A stretch of DNA of 64,000 bases from Alviniconcha marisindica (GCA_018857735.1 JABMCL010001731.1:445001-509000); one strand, 5' to 3'; shown: positions 46,940 to 61,495, counted from the first letter of the stretch. Notes: generated by a model from the sequence alone, not told the origin. Translations and numbers: made by a program.

Positions 46940-48360
46940 CTCAGAGGCCTGCTGGAGCATCATGGTGAAAAATATTGTGAACAGCAGTATAGCAGTAATG
47001 CAGCCCTGTTTCACGCCATTTGCGATTGGGAAGGCCTGTGAGAGATCGTTTCTATGTTTAACTCAACCAAACTGATAGTCTTGAAGCTTGATGGCCATGG
47101 TGAGTAATTTCGGTGGGCGTCCTAGCTTTTCCAGAATTTCCAAAGTCCTTTCCTGCATACGGTATCAAACGCTTTTGTCAGGTCGACAGAGGTGATCTGC
47201 AATCCTCTTTTTTTTTGCCCCCGGCACTTCTGCTGGATCTGCATCAGGACAAACACCATGTCAGTGGTACGCCGATTGGCTCTGAAGCCACACTGGCTCT
47301 CTGGGAGGTGTTGTTCTGCTATGGTGGGTACTAGTCTGTTCAGCAATATTCTTGGAAGGATTTTGCTGGTGATGGGAGAAAGGTGATCCCAAGGTAGTTG
47401 GAGCAGTCAGACATTTTGTTCTTGTACAGGGTGATGATGGCTGCGTCACGGAGATCTTGAGAAGGTTTTCGAGCCTCCAACAGCAGAGCTTGCAGTGCTG
47501 GGCCACCATTCTTCCATATCTCCGCTGGGATGCCATCGATACCTGCGGCGTTTCACTCTTCAGCTGCTCTGTGGCCTTCACAGTCTGTTGCAGTGTTGGT
47601 GCCTTGTCCAGTTCAGTTTTCACCAGCTGTTGCGGGACGTGGTCAGTCCGATTCTTGGACTATGTGACTAGCATTGCAGAGGGTGTGGAAGCGCTCAGAC
47701 AGGCGGTTGAGGATGGAGTCCTTGTCAGTGAGCAGTTCCTTCCATCTGCACAACGTAGGGGGCTCTGGATCCGGTAGGATGGGCCGTATACTCCTTTCAG
47801 ATCTTTATAGAATCCCCTGAAGTCACCAGTGGCACAGCGGGTGAGTCCACCACTCGTTCTGGATATCTTGGAACGTTTTGCTGAAGGAGACTGTATGCAA
47901 GGCGAAAGGCTGCCTTTTTCTGCGGTCAGAACAGATGAGCCAGGTGTGCTGATCTCTTTCTTGTCAGCAGCTCCTGGATTTCTTGGTTGTTCTCGTCGAA
48001 CCAATCCTTGTTTTTGTTTCTGGAGAATCCGATGATTTGTTCAGAGGTTTGCAGACGGTAGCCTAGGTGTGGTCCGATAGCACATCTGCATTTGTGTCCG
48101 CTGGGAAGCGAGGCTTTTCAAGCATCGATTGTAGGCTCTCCTGGAAGTCACCCTAACCTGAGCAATCTGGAGGTTGCAGCTACTTCCACGGTGCGCCTCC
48201 TTTCCTTTGCTTGGGTTTGAAGTGGAAGCTGAGTTTGCATCGGACAAGGCGATGGTCTGTGTGACACCCAGCACTGGGCGTCACTCTGGTGTGAAAGACG
48301 CTGGCGCACTAGAATATAATCTATTAGGTGCCAGTGTGTTTTTGTTTTGTTTTTGGTCAT
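46940..48360 (-). pseudogene. LINE: endonuclease end to RT, degenerate
   Basis: Minus strand. 48360-48148 shows the end of an apurinic-type endonuclease (HWHLIDYILVRQR, then a D-A-Q-C-W segment). 48004-47660 holds the endonuclease-RT linker (GDFRGFYKDLKGVYGPSYR). 47623-47261 holds the RT entry (MKTELDKAPTLQQTVKATEQ), and 47346-47122 reads LPESQCGFRANRRTTDMVFV and VDLTKAFDTVCRKGLW, with the first catalytic Asp. The YxDD box is not found before the 3' truncation near 46940. Several frame changes. The motifs resemble a LINE family common in invertebrates and fish; clade not assigned. Confidence 0.8.
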
Positions 48361-48504
48361 GTTTTATTCCAGTTTTTGTGCAACTTACAGCAATATTGTG
48401 ACAGTGCTTATAATAAACTAAATAGTCATCAGCAAAAAGAGTTCAGTAAACGTAACAAAATGATTATGTTGGGGGGAAAATAGAGAGAGAGAGGGAGATA
48501 AACA

Positions 48505-48680
<176 letters not shown>

Positions 48681-48842
48681 AACTAAAATTCAAGCAATTA
48701 AACGGCCCAGCAAACAGATCAACGACGATCCTAACAAAAAAGCACTTAAATAGTATGTGCATGCGAACAATGTATAAGTGCCTGAATGCGTGTATGTATG
48801 TTGTACATCGTGTCACTTAACATTTACTATCTATGACATAGT

Positions 48843-51800
48843 CTATACGTCAATCAGCTGCTGGTACGGACACCATTCAACTACAATCTTATCATATGAC
48901 ATATTCAGTTTTGCATTATATTTGTACACCTCAAAGTTAGTTTTTAAATAACGTTTGAACAAATGCAAGTGTGGTATAGTCTTGTTAATTTTACATTTAT
49001 AAATAAAGAACTTTGCTTGCAAAATAATCAAATCAAAGGTGTTATCTGATTTAAAATTGATGTCGTGACCAAACAGTACAATATTTTCATTAAGTGTAAC
49101 TGATGTCGCATTTGAACAGCCAGCATTAACTACAATCTGGAATTGTTCCCAAAATGACCTCACGTATGTACATGACCAAAATATATGGTTAATTGAGTCT
49201 CGGTCTTGTCGACAAAAAGAGCAAGTAATGTCATTTTCAATTCCCATGTGCATTAAAACAACATTAGTAGCAATTATTCTATGTACTAGTCTTATTTGAA
49301 ACCATTTCAGTTTTATTTCTTGAATCTGTTGCGTTTTCTTAAAGGTGATACACCAATTAATATCTTTATTTAGCTTAGCTTCCCACTTGTCACAACAGTT
49401 AGGTCTAGTTATATTTTGCGTAAGTACCTCATAATAAAGGCGTGAGCCTTTTTGTTGATTATAAATCGTCTTAAGCGTCTTAATTAAATCTGCTGAATTT
49501 TTACCCTCCACTGTTATTTCTGTTTTACGTATGTAGCTTTTGATAGCTTGCACACATCCAATATATGTAATGTAATCTGTCTTAATTCCGAATTTTTCTT
49601 TAAAACTTTTAAATGACATAAATGTACCATTGTCATTCAGTATATTTTTAATGTGACACACGCCTTTGTCAATCCAATTTTTATAAAAAATAATTCTGTT
49701 TCCAACTAGGATATTCTGATTGCAGAAGATTGGCTCAGCAACTAGCTGTTCTGAATTTTCTACATGTATTTGTTTACCGAACTCTTTATATGCCATAAAT
49801 ACGTGACTCCAAAACTTATTAACTTCATGTTCCTGAAAATGAAGGCTTGATCCCAGTTGTTCAAACCACGCCACTTTAGGATAAGTTGATTTAATTATAC
49901 CTTTCCACTTGTGCTCACTTGTTTTTAATTTTCGAATCCAAATTAACTTCAGTGCATTAATATAAGTTTTCATGTTCGGTATCCCAAGCCCTCCTTTCGC
50001 GATGGATCTGACGGCTATTTTTCTGCTTATCCTGTCCTGTTTTCTATTCCACACAAACTGAAACACTGTCTTCTGCAATTCGTTAACAAGGTTGTCTGGT
50101 GGGTTTGGCAATAACATCCATAGGTGAATAATCTTAGATAGAATCAACGATTTTAGAACTGCTACTCTGCCTAGTGGTGTTATTTGTCTCTTTAACCATA
50201 CTTTGTACAAAGCTCGTATTTCCGAAAATTTATCACTAAAGTTGAGTACCTCACACTCTTTTAAGTCGTTAGTAAACCATATACCAAGTATCTTAAATTT
50301 AGGTGGGTTCCATTCCATTTGCAAATGTGGCATATATTTAACAGGAGAATTTCGTTTATTGCCGAGCCATATGGCACTGGTCTTCCCCGCATTTAAGAAG
50401 AGATCTGATGCTTTTCCGAATGTGTTGATGGTCTTAACTGTTTCTTCAAATGAATTTTTGTCACCTTCCAGCGTAATTTCAGTATCATCTGCATATTGTG
50501 AAATTTTGTATTCAGTTTCTCCTATAAAGATACCTTTTATATGCTTATTTTGTCTGATCATAATGGCAAGTATCTCTACACATAAAATAAACAAATATGG
50601 TGATATCGGATCCCCTTGTCTACATCCCCTCTGAATAGCGAACCATTGTGATAACTGTCCATTAACCGTGACAGATGACTTTATATCTTTATAAAACGTA
50701 GATATCCACTGACATATATCTGGCCCAAAACCAAAAGCATGTAGAACTTTAAACATAAATTTCCAGTCAACAGAATCAAAGGCTTTCTCAAAGTCTAAGC
50801 ACAAGAGTAACCCAGGTTTATTTTCTCTATACAAGTAACTAATAAGATCATATATCAATCGAATGTTATCTCCAATGTATCTGTTGGCCATAAACCCCAG
50901 TTTGGTCCTCATTGATCAAAGAAGGAAGAACGCTTTTTAAACGCTTGGCAATACATGCAGATCCTATTTTATAAACAACATTAAGAAGTGAGATTGGCCT
51001 CCAGTTTTTGATTAAGTCTTTTGATTTATCTCCTTTTGGTATGCATATTATTACCCCCTCTTTCTGTGTTGTTGATAATTCACCTTTTCTAAAACCATCA
51101 TTTAGTGATCTAACAACAAAGGAACCCAGCTGCAACCAAAAGAACTTAAAAAATTCGGCTGTAAAACCATCGGAGCCAGGGCTTTTGTAATTTTTCATAT
51201 TTGTAAGCGCAAGACTTGCTTCAGCTAAAGTAATTTCCCCTTCCAGCGAAGTCTTTTCCTGCAAAGTCAGCATAGGAATATCTTGAGCCATATCTAATAT
51301 TTCGCAGTCTTCTACTTGTCTTTCAGAATATAATCTTTCGTAAAAGCTTTTACTTCTTTAATAATGTCCTTGCTTTCATATATTTCTTCTCCATTATTCA
51401 ATGTAAGTTTGGTCATTTGTTTACTTATATAATTACGTTTCTCGAGTCCACAAAAGTATTTTGTAATTTTTTCACCGTCGGCAATCCATCTCGCTCTCGA
51501 GCGAAGCAAGACTCCTTCCATTCTCTTGTCTCTTATCGCGACTAACTCTTGCTTGTCCTGCTCTAACTTCCTTTTTTCATTTTCAGTCAAAACTATCTTA
51601 GCTTCTAAACTTTGAATACTGTTTTCTAAATCTTTTTCCTTTTTTTCATCCAGACGTTTTTTCATTGCAGCATAAGAAATTGTCTTTGATCTAATTTTCA
51701 TTAATAATACATCTAAAAACAGCTGGTCTGATATAACAAATTGAATATCACATTTCGGAATTTTGGAAAGCTGTTCCCGTATGTATGGTAAAGCTGCATA

Positions 51801-52466
51801 CTCTTCAACTACAGCTTTTATAACGTCATTAATTTCTTCCGCAAAGAGTTTATCTTTCAATAAAGAATTATTAAATTTCCACAATAGTTTGTTTTTAGAC
51901 TCTTTCCCTAATGTCAACGTCAGTGTGATCATAGAATGATCTGTTCTGTACCCAGCCTTAATGTCGGCATTTGTAACAAAGGTGGACAGAAGGTCTGAAA
52001 TCAAGAAAAAATCGAGTCTACTTTGCTGAAGCGGTGTATTTCGACGCCATGTGTATCTTCTCATTTCGGGATAAAGTTCCCTCCAGATATCCAAAAGGTC
52101 AAGATTTATCATTAGATTGTCCACCTGTTCTTGTGCTTTGATATTATTATGGTGCTTATAATTGTAATAGTCTAATGTATAGTCCAAGACTAAATTCCAG
52201 TCACCTCCAATAATAATGTTTTCAAAACCAACATCGTTTATCCGTTCTTCAAGTTCAGCGTAAAACTCTGGATCATCACGGTTAGGCCCATACAGACTGA
52301 CTATCAAAAAATCCCTACCCATTATTGTTACAGTAACAAATATGTAGTTTCCTAAGATATCCTTGTACACTTTTTTCACTAAAAATTCTAAATTATTGTT
52401 GAATAATATGGCAACACCTCTCGAGTTTGAGTTATACGATGCAAAGTAAGACTTATATCCCCCCAT
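48843..52466 (-). pseudogene. L1/Tx1-like LINE ORF2, two frameshifts
   Basis: Best-preserved element gene in the window. Endonuclease, 52466 to about 51800: VAILFNNNLEFLVKKVY, VSLYGPNRDDPEFY, IIIGGDWNLVLD (GDxN box), TWRRNTPLQQSRLDFFLIS, YRTDHSMI (SDH equivalent). Then a Lys/Glu-rich linker and RARWIADGEKITKYFCGLEK. RT begins at 51291: NYKSPGSDGFTAEFFKFFW, WRPISLLNVVYKI. From 50912: LCLDFEKAFDSVDW, GCRQGDPISPYLFILCVEIL, ISQYADDTEITLEG (catalytic YADD). The C-terminal zinc-binding region is CSFCRQDRDSINHIFWSC. Frames shift at about 51320 and 50905. The start of the endonuclease is missing at 52466 (5' truncation). Stop at 48843. L1/Tx1 placement is from motif spacing and the RT zinc finger. 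Confidence 0.9.
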
Positions 52467-52609
52467 ACGTCAGAGACAGGGAGCTCGAGAAACACACACA
52501 CTGTCATGTCAGCACGCCCGCTCTAGCGTTGACTGCACACTTCTTGACTCACAAAATCACGTGCTTCTCGACACTCAACAAAATACATGTCTTTAAAAAA
52601 AAAGAAAAA

Positions 52610-55600
52610 AAATAAGATAAGACTTTATTACACAGGGATAAAAATTTAAGCACGTGTCGGTTTTTTTACAAATCTGTCCCTGATGACAAACACAGCAACA
52701 TTTAATTACATCAAAAAAAATTTCCCAATTAAATACGCTAGAAAAAAAACGACAAAAAAAAAACAAAACTAATTTTTTCTAAAACATCACATCATACGAA
52801 CAGAGCAATAAAAAAGGCAAAGAAAGACCAATTCAAAAAAATTTTTTTAAGGAGAGAGAGAGAGAAAAAAAATTACAAAAACATATTAACGAATAATGGA
52901 AACCCGACAGAAAAATGGCTATCTAAATATCTACGTATAAAACAAGATCACATCTAACAGGATTGGAAGCTAAGCAATGGCCATTATACACACCTAACCA
53001 AAATCAAAGCAAATCACACATACCAAAAATTTATATATTTTGCAAACATTAAATTTGAATTTAAAATAAAAAAATTTTAAAAAATTATGACCACGGGGAA
53101 AAAAGAAAAGTAAATATTTCATGAAAATACAAACAAACAAACAAAAATCTAAAACTTTACAAGAAAAAAAAAGGGAAGGGGAAAACAATAACAAAAATTC
53201 TATACATTTTGTGTCAAGCTGTCTGAAAAACGAAAAAAGAAAAAAAAAGAAAGAACAAAGAAACAATGGCTTAGCGAGTGCCTGAAATACTTTCCTTTTG
53301 AACGTTTTTAATTCCATGGGGTATCTGAGATGATGGCAAAAACTTTTTCCAGGGAAGGGCCTAAAAAAGGAGAAAACTCTTTTTTAAAGATATCAATCCT
53401 TTTTTTCTGGGAAAAAGCTGTTTTTTCCCCATGAACATGAAGCGTTCAGAGGGAAACCCTTGGAGATCTTTCAGATACTGCGGGGTTTTGCCGTGAAAAA
53501 CCCTTTTTTCTTTTTAGAACACATTTGTTGAGCAATAATTGTTTGTCTAAAGGGAGTAGTTTGAGAGCACAGCACTTTTGTTTGTAGTCTAAATTCGGAA
53601 TTGGATAAAAAATTTTCGGCACGTTTGTGGAGAGAATACAGCTGTTTTATGTGCACATAGGCACATCCATCCCATGCATTTGAAACATAGTTCATATGTG
53701 ACATAATGTGTGCAAAGAAGAAGGCTAATTTGGATTTTTGGCTGACAATTTGGCTCAGTTTCGAAAGAAGAAAAATATTTCTAGAAACGGTTCTGCAAAT
53801 GTTGTTAATATGCGTTTGCCACTTTAGCTGTTCATCTACAGTTACCCCAAGTAGGCGATGTTTTGAAACTTGTTCTATTGGCGTGGTCTCGAACTTTAGA
53901 TTTAAAGGGAGCTGTTTTTTCTGGTGTTTTTGTCTCGTCGCCATCAACATGCATTTTGTTTTCGTCGGATTCAGTGCCATCCGATTTCTACAACACCATC
54001 CAGAGACATAATATAGACTTTGTTGTAAACCCCTTACGTATATTATCTATGTTGTCATTAGCTGTATTAAGGGTGCCATCATCAGCAAATAAATCACATT
54101 GGACTGACGCACGTGTAAGACACAGGGGCAAGTCATTAATAAAGATGCAAAACAGAAGAGGGCCTAGGATCGACCCTTGAGGCACTCCATTTTTTACAGA
54201 CGCTTCTTGGGAGTATGTGCCATTTACAAGTACGCATTGTAGACGATCCTGTAAGTAAGATCGTAAGAAAACTATATTTGCGATGCTTAAGTTGTACGTG
54301 GATAGTTTTTTTAGTAAAATATCGTGATGAACCAGATCAAAAGTTGCGAAAATCGAGAAATACGGCGCCTGACATTTGGCAAATTTTTAAAAGCTGAGAG
54401 CCAAGTATCAGTTAAACGGGTAACCGCCGTTTGGGCAAGAATGCCCACATCGGAAGCCAGACTGAAATGAATGGAAAAGCTGGTGTGTTTCTAAAAAGGG
54501 TTTTTCAAATGTTTGTGAATGTGTCTTTCTAGTGGCTTTGTGAGAACAGACAGGATCGAGAAGGGCGGTAATCGTTCAGATCGGTGGGAAATTTTTGTTT
54601 TAGGGAATGGAATTACTTTAGCTCTCTTGAATGCGGGTTTGGGAAAAAAATTCTTTTGTATCATAAGTTATAAATATATGTAAGTGTCTCAGCTATGTAA
54701 GGAAGGGCAATTTTTAGAAGTTTGACACTAATACCATCACAACCTGTAGATTTCTTATTATCCAGCTTTGAGATAGATATTCCTACTTCGAATACAGATA
54801 GAGGAGGAATTGAAAATGTGGTATTTTGAAAGATTCGATCTCTGCAAAAGTTTAGTAACCTATCAGAACAATTATACTGAGACCCATCGGGTTTTATCGT
54901 CTGGTTTTTGAAATTTTGGGGACTACAGATACAAAAAAGGGGGTTAAAGACGTCTGGTGTGAGTTCTGATGGAAGATTATTGTTTGCAGGGCTGTGGCCT
55001 TTAGTGAGTGTGTTGATAGCTCTCCACATGGATGAAAATCTGCTTTATTTCCGGCAAGGTCATTAAAATATTTTTTCTTGGCTTCCCTCACAAGGTAATT
55101 TACACGGTTCCGTTGTTGCTTATATTCTACAAATTTCTTTTGCTTCCTACATTTGTCCCTCAATAACATGGCTTGTTTTTTATCAGTGTTCAGCCATGGT
55201 GGAAGGGTTTGGGGTTTCACCCGCTTTTTTTGAGGGGGGGGATGCTTATTAATAACATCAAGAAATAAGTCAGTCCAGTGTGACAGTGCCACATTGGGGT
55301 CGCTAAAATTTTTCACATTTTCAAAGGGGATTACGTGCAAATCCATCAAAAAAACTCTTTCATCAAACTGTTTGAAACATCGGTAAACAATTGAAGAGTG
55401 GACATTCAGAACAGGCTTCACAGTTTTGACAGACAGGGTACAGCACACTGGAAAATGATCACTTATTCCTGTGGCAGGCACTAGAATATTTGACACAATG
55501 CTAGTATCACTTGTGTAAATATGATCAATTAGCGTTGAAGAATGGGGAGTGATTCTCGTAGGTGACGTAATCATTTGATCTAGGCCAAATAAGGATATTG

Positions 55601-56101
55601 TGGAATCCCATGCTGGGTTACTTTTTTGCATATCAATATTAAAATCACCCAACAGGACAACATTCAAATTACTGCCCTGCACCCTGTCCATCATTGTAAC
55701 AAATTGGTCATACCAGTCAAACGTTGAAGCTGGGTTTCTATAAATATAACCAACTAAAATACTAGACTTGCGCGTTTGTATTTCTAACCACCCCCGCTTT
55801 AAACTGCTTCAGACTCTAAGTCAGGACGGCGACGGACAATTTTGCTGATTGAAGAATGTATGTAAACAACTAAACCTGTGTGCTGCGATCTGGCAGCATC
55901 CTTTCGGATTAATGAATAGTGAGGAAGGGACAGACCTTCACTTGGAATGTGGCTTTTCAGCCTAGTCTCACTGAGACCGAACAGGTGGAAGAGTTGATGG
56001 GACTCAAAGAAGACATTAAGATCATGAATTTTTTTCTGAATGTGGTACACATTAAGGTGACCGACTCGGAGACAGTCGCTGGACATGCTAAACCCTGACA
56101 A
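52610..56101 (-). pseudogene. CR1/L2/jockey-like LINE: endonuclease and RT
   Basis: Minus strand, about 3.5 kb. 56101-55799 starts the endonuclease (LRVGHLNVYHIQKKIHDL, LFGLSETRLKSHI). 55694-55030 continues with VVLLGDFNIDMQKSN, LIDHIYTSDTSIVSN, GISDHFPVCC and a basic linker (LRDKCRKQKKFVEYKQQRN). RT: 55029-54661 has LDNKKSTGCDGISVKLLKIA. 54185-53988 has PQGSILGPLLFCIFINDLPL and CDLFADDGTLNTA (catalytic FADD). 53980-53471 has LNPTKTKCMLMATRQK, HRLLGVTVDEQLKWQTH and a C-terminal region. The 3' UTR (53450-52610) is A/T-rich and closes with AATAAAGTCTTATCTTA. At least five frame breaks. Antisense to the exchanger gene. Confidence 0.85.
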
Positions 56102-56242
56102 AAAATCCGTTCCTAGAGCTGAAAAATGCAGGAATTCAAATCACTGCGTGCATAAATGTTTTTTAAATGTTCTTATTTCCCAGAGGCAAGGGAAAAATTT
56201 TTAAAACAAAAGGGAACCAACCAAAAGAACGGTGAAAATTTT

Positions 56243-56330
56243 TTCGTCCACGGAAACCAAAAGGTCGTTAGGAGGGAAACAGCCCGGGGAGGGCCACCTC
56301 AGACTTCACAAAAGCTCCTGAACCTTTGCA
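56243..56330 (-). repeat. Family B repeat fragment (copy 6)
   Basis: CGTCCACGGAAACCAAAAGG ... GGCCACCTCAGACTTCAC ... GCTCCTGAAC matches 3570-3655, in the same minus orientation. Confidence 0.7.
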
Positions 56331-56484
56331 TAAATGTTCCTTTAAATGTTACATATATTTTTTTATATTTTTCCCAGAGGACAATGGCGCATACAACTGA
56401 AAACAAAAAAAGAACAACAACAAAAGGGAACTAGTAGTAAAAATTTCGGAAAACAAAGCAGAGGGAATCCACACAAAACACGAT

Positions 56485-56765
56485 TAACAATCCAAAGGGA
56501 GCTCGAGTTCTTGCAGATGCAGACACAAACTATTCAGCTAATGAAATACCCCAACGTTTCCACCGGTTAACTATTCAAAGGGAGCAGACACAGCCGCTCG
56601 GGTTCTTGAACAGTTTCCAACACGAAGTATAAATTTAGTTAGTGGAATATACTAACGTGCCCACCAGTTAATGCAAACGGAGCAGGCACTACTGTTCTTG
56701 ATCCTGAATAGGTGCAAAACACAAAGTATTCAGCAAATGACAAACACCAACGTGTCCACCAGGAT
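56485..56765. repeat. Degenerate ~105-bp tandem repeat, three units
   Basis: Each unit has an AAAGGGAGC/AACGGAGC start, a GTTCTTGA segment, an AGTATTCAGCAAATG-like segment and ends CCAACGTGTCCACCAG. Substitutions and small indels are frequent, so the array is old. Confidence 0.65.
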
Positions 56766-57059
56766 CCTGGACGTATAAACTATAATTGTCTCAAGGCCAT
56801 GAGTATACAAGACTGTCAGTGTCACCGACCGGGGCAGTGCAACACACAATAGCGCAGTGATGATTGTCGCAGTAATACGGAGTCGGTCAGTCTCTGGTAT
56901 TGGTTACAGAGTAAGAGTAACGCACTCATATCTGGAACTATAAGTTTATCGCGTGCACGATCGAGCGCACACACACGCACGCATTCACGCCACAAGCACA
57001 CACCGGTCAGGTGTGTACAGAAATAAACTACCGTTAAAACACACTGCTGGATACACACT

Positions 57060-58035
57060 GCAAGCTTGCGTTACACAAGTGTCTCCGCTGCACCCCCCCA
57101 GTAACTGGTGCGATGGGGGTGCAGGACGATGTTGGCTTGCTGTGTGTTGAAGGAAGGGTGGGCTGTGGGCCCGTATGTACACTGACGTCCACGTGGCGGG
57201 AGAGCTCCATAGCTGGACTGCGGCGGTGGCGCTGCCCACATGCGGAGAGGGTGTCGATGTGCTCCGTACCAGCCACTGAAGGGTGGCGGAGCGGTGCCGA
57301 CATCACGGTGTAGGGGTGTTCCTCTGCTGTAGCGGTGAGGCTGGTGGTGTAGTGGGGCGTCACCCGGCCGTCGTTGTGGGATGGAGCTCTCCGTGTCCGC
57401 AGGCCGTTGTTGTAGCAGTGGAGGTGGTGAGAAAGAACCGCGAGTGGTTGAAAAACAGCTGGCCCCCCATTTTTCTGGGGGAAACCTTTGGGCCTGGCTT
57501 TCCCCCCCCCCCCACCGCCCCTTCTTTCTGGAGGATTTGCCCCCGGGGGTCGGCGGACAGTCAACACGTGGCTGAAACGAAGGGGTCTCCAGCAACGGCA
57601 CTCGGCCACTAGCAGAGGGTGACGGATGGGAAGGGCGGTCTTGGGGTCGAAGGGGAGGTCGGGGTTGGCCCATATACTTGACGTTGCACGCAAGTCGCAT
57701 GGTGCCTTTGGGGCTTGGGTGCAGAGCGTCACGGTAGAGCGCTTTCCGGGGGGCGCCGCTGGTCGTGGTGAAGGTGTCGGTGTGGTCAGCGAGCATAACT
57801 CGCTCACTGTGACACGCCTTCACCAAGGCAGCGTTTGAAGCGGCCACCGTCTTCCTCAGAGGGTGCTCTCCTTGTGGGGGGATTAGAGAGGAGAGCTGGA
57901 CGACAGCATTGGGGAACACTGACTTGAGCAGCTTGAGCAGTGCCCTCCACATGCTCTCCGTGACGGTGTTCACCCAGCACGTGTTCACCCCGACGTGGAC
58001 GAAACCCGAGGGAGAGAGGAGGTACACATACAAAA
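57060..58035 (-). pseudogene. SGNH-hydrolase-like ORF1 of a retroelement
   Basis: Minus strand from about 58035. The frame reads SGFVHVGVNTCW, MWRALLKLLKSVFPNAVVQL, SSLIPPQGEHPLRKTVAASN, RVMLADHTDTFTTTSGAPRK and RDALHPSPKGTMRLA. The GVN block and the terminal D-x-x-H (DALHP) match SGNH/GDSL hydrolase blocks III and V. The segment with the nucleophile Ser (GDS) would lie upstream, where a (CA)n tract now sits, so the enzyme is incomplete. A Pro/Arg-rich C-terminal region follows, with frame changes at the C run near 57500. Esterase-type ORF1 proteins are known in CR1-like LINEs; which element it belonged to is not shown, although the LINE at 52610-56101 on the same strand is a candidate. Confidence 0.6.
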
Positions 58036-58040
58036 ACACA

Positions 58041-58260
58041 CACACACACACACACACCCCACACACACACACCCCACACACACACACACAACCCCACATA
58101 TTTTATATATAATTTTATATATAAAAATATTTATATATAATTTATTTTAACATCACTCTCCCCCGGGTTAACATAAAAACTCTACACGACTGAGCTCCCC
58201 CCCCCCCCCCCCACCCCCCTTTCCAAACCCCCAACAACAAAAATATTTCCCCCCACAGAG

Positions 58261-58309
<49 letters not shown>

Positions 58310-58310
58310 A
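58041..58310. repeat. (CA)n, AT-rich, poly-C and (GA)n tracts
   Basis: (CA)n with CCCC breaks at 58041-58095, an AT-rich self-complementary patch (TATATAAAAATATTTATATA type) at 58100-58145, C run at 58196-58211, (GA)n at 58264-58304. Confidence 0.93.
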
Positions 58311-58654
58311 AAAAAAAAAACAAACAAACAGAATCCGTTAGCATTGTTACACCCCTGGAATCACCTGGTTTTTACAACAAGTAGCAAATGCCGCAACAAA
58401 ACTGATATTAACTTCTGTGTATTGGCTCTTTCATTCAAATCCAAATAGGGGCGGGGGTGGCAAAAGTGAAAGAGAGAAGAGAGAGAGAGGGGGGACGAGA
58501 AAGGGGGGGGGGCACTCATCATAATTTAAAAGTCGATACAAATAAAGGTAGTACCTCTGTACAGTCAAGTCTGGTCTAACAAGATATTACGTCCTTGCCC
58601 CTTCCTTTCCACAGCGCAAGAACACAGGCACCGACACAAGACACAAGTTTTTAT

Positions 58655-59426
58655 CTATCCTTCTTCATCCGCACTCATTTCATTTCCCGACATAGCACGC
58701 CTGAAAGCTTCATCCAGATCTGTGTGAATGTTCACTCTAACAATGCGACCGTTCTTCACCTTGGCAAGAATTTTCCCATTTGAACTCCACACCGACATCG
58801 TAGCAGAATGTTCACTCGCCTTTCTGAACACTTGGTAATTCGCATACGTCAAGTCTTCCCCGATGACAATACCTTTGTTCTTGAGGTTGGGCACTGAAGA
58901 TCGCACACACCTTCGCTGTGCAATCGGCTGCAGTCTCCTTCTCCTTTTCTGGCACCTTAAACACTCGCAGATTCCACCTCCTGGAGTACTGCTGTAGGTC
59001 GTTCAGCTCTCTCTCATTCTGCTTGATTCTCCGATCTTGCTGTTTAATCATGCCTGTAGCAGTTTCATTCACTTTCTTTAGAGACTTCACTTCTGACTCC
59101 AGTTTTTCTGCCTTCACCTCTGTATCGAACAACCGCCCCTCCAGCTTCTCCAACTTCTCCATAAAAGTCTTGGTCAGGCACTTTACCTCATCCCTCATCT
59201 GCTCGACGTCTACTTTGGTTGCCAAGGTATCCAAGCGTTTGCTGATGTTGTCTAGTGCTGCCTGTACCGCCATGTCAGAGTCCTCTACTACAGTGTTCAT
59301 GCGCTTCTTTTCCTGCTTCTTACTGTCGTTTTCTGAACTGATGCTGACGTCACTTTCATCCGAAGTTGATGAGTGGTTTCTCTTTAATCCGGTCCTCGAA
59401 AAATAAGAACTAATCACGCTCATCAC
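58655..59426 (-). pseudogene. L1-type ORF1 (coiled coil, RRM, C-terminal domain), one frameshift
   Basis: From the Met at 59426: a Ser-rich N-terminus (NHSSTSDESDVSISSENDSK), then heptad-rich sequence (about residues 50-145, for example LDNISKRLDTLATKVDVEQM and KLEKLEGRLFDTEVKAEKLE) forming a coiled coil. Next comes the RRM start SRRWNLRVFKVPEKEKE. After a frame change near 58880 the C-terminal domain reads GIVIGEDLTYANYQVFRKAS, then SVWSSNGKILAKVKNGR and ends DEAFRRAMSGN. The order matches L1-type ORF1 proteins (transposase 22 family), trimeric RNA-binding chaperones. It is on the same strand as the L1/Tx1-like ORF2 at 48843-52466, with a LINE lying between. Confidence 0.82.
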
Positions 59427-59429
59427 TCC

Positions 59430-61089
<1,660 letters not shown>

Positions 61090-61495
61090 CCGAGCCTTCC
61101 ATTCCTGGTTTAGAACGTCTGTACGCCGATGGTCGTCATCGACTGCGGGGTAACGGATGTAGCAATCTGACGACCATCGGCCGAGGATGAGGGTCTGTAT
61201 TAGAAGGTCTAGGACAATTCGTAACTATTTGCTTTTTTTTTCTTTCTACACTTCGACCTAAAGTAAAAAACGATTAGAAACTCTGCGTGAACCGAGCCTT
61301 CCATTCCTGGTTTAGAACGTCTGTACGCAGATGGTCGTCATCGACTGGGTAACGGATGTAGAAATCTGACGACCATCGGCCGAGGATGAGGGTATGTATT
61401 AGAAGGTCTAGGACTCCAGCTGCTGTTGCGGTTGTTGCTGCTCTGATGCGAAGGAATGCCCCGAGAAATGAAGGAGCAGTATGGTTCTTCGGCAT
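61090..61495 (-). pseudogene. Tyrosine recombinase C-terminus with duplicated end
   Basis: The minus-strand frame from 61495 reads LRIRAATTATAAGVLDLLIH then ILGRWSSDFYIRY. This is the R box (here IRAATTA), the GRWSSD tryptophan box and the tyrosine of eukaryotic tyrosine recombinases, the same group as at 15430. The last ~120 bp (GRWSSD region through to the frame's end) is present twice, at about 61090-61200 and 61291-61410. The nucleophile region is therefore repeated in tandem with a period of about 202 bp. The N-terminal part is absent. Confidence 0.7.
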
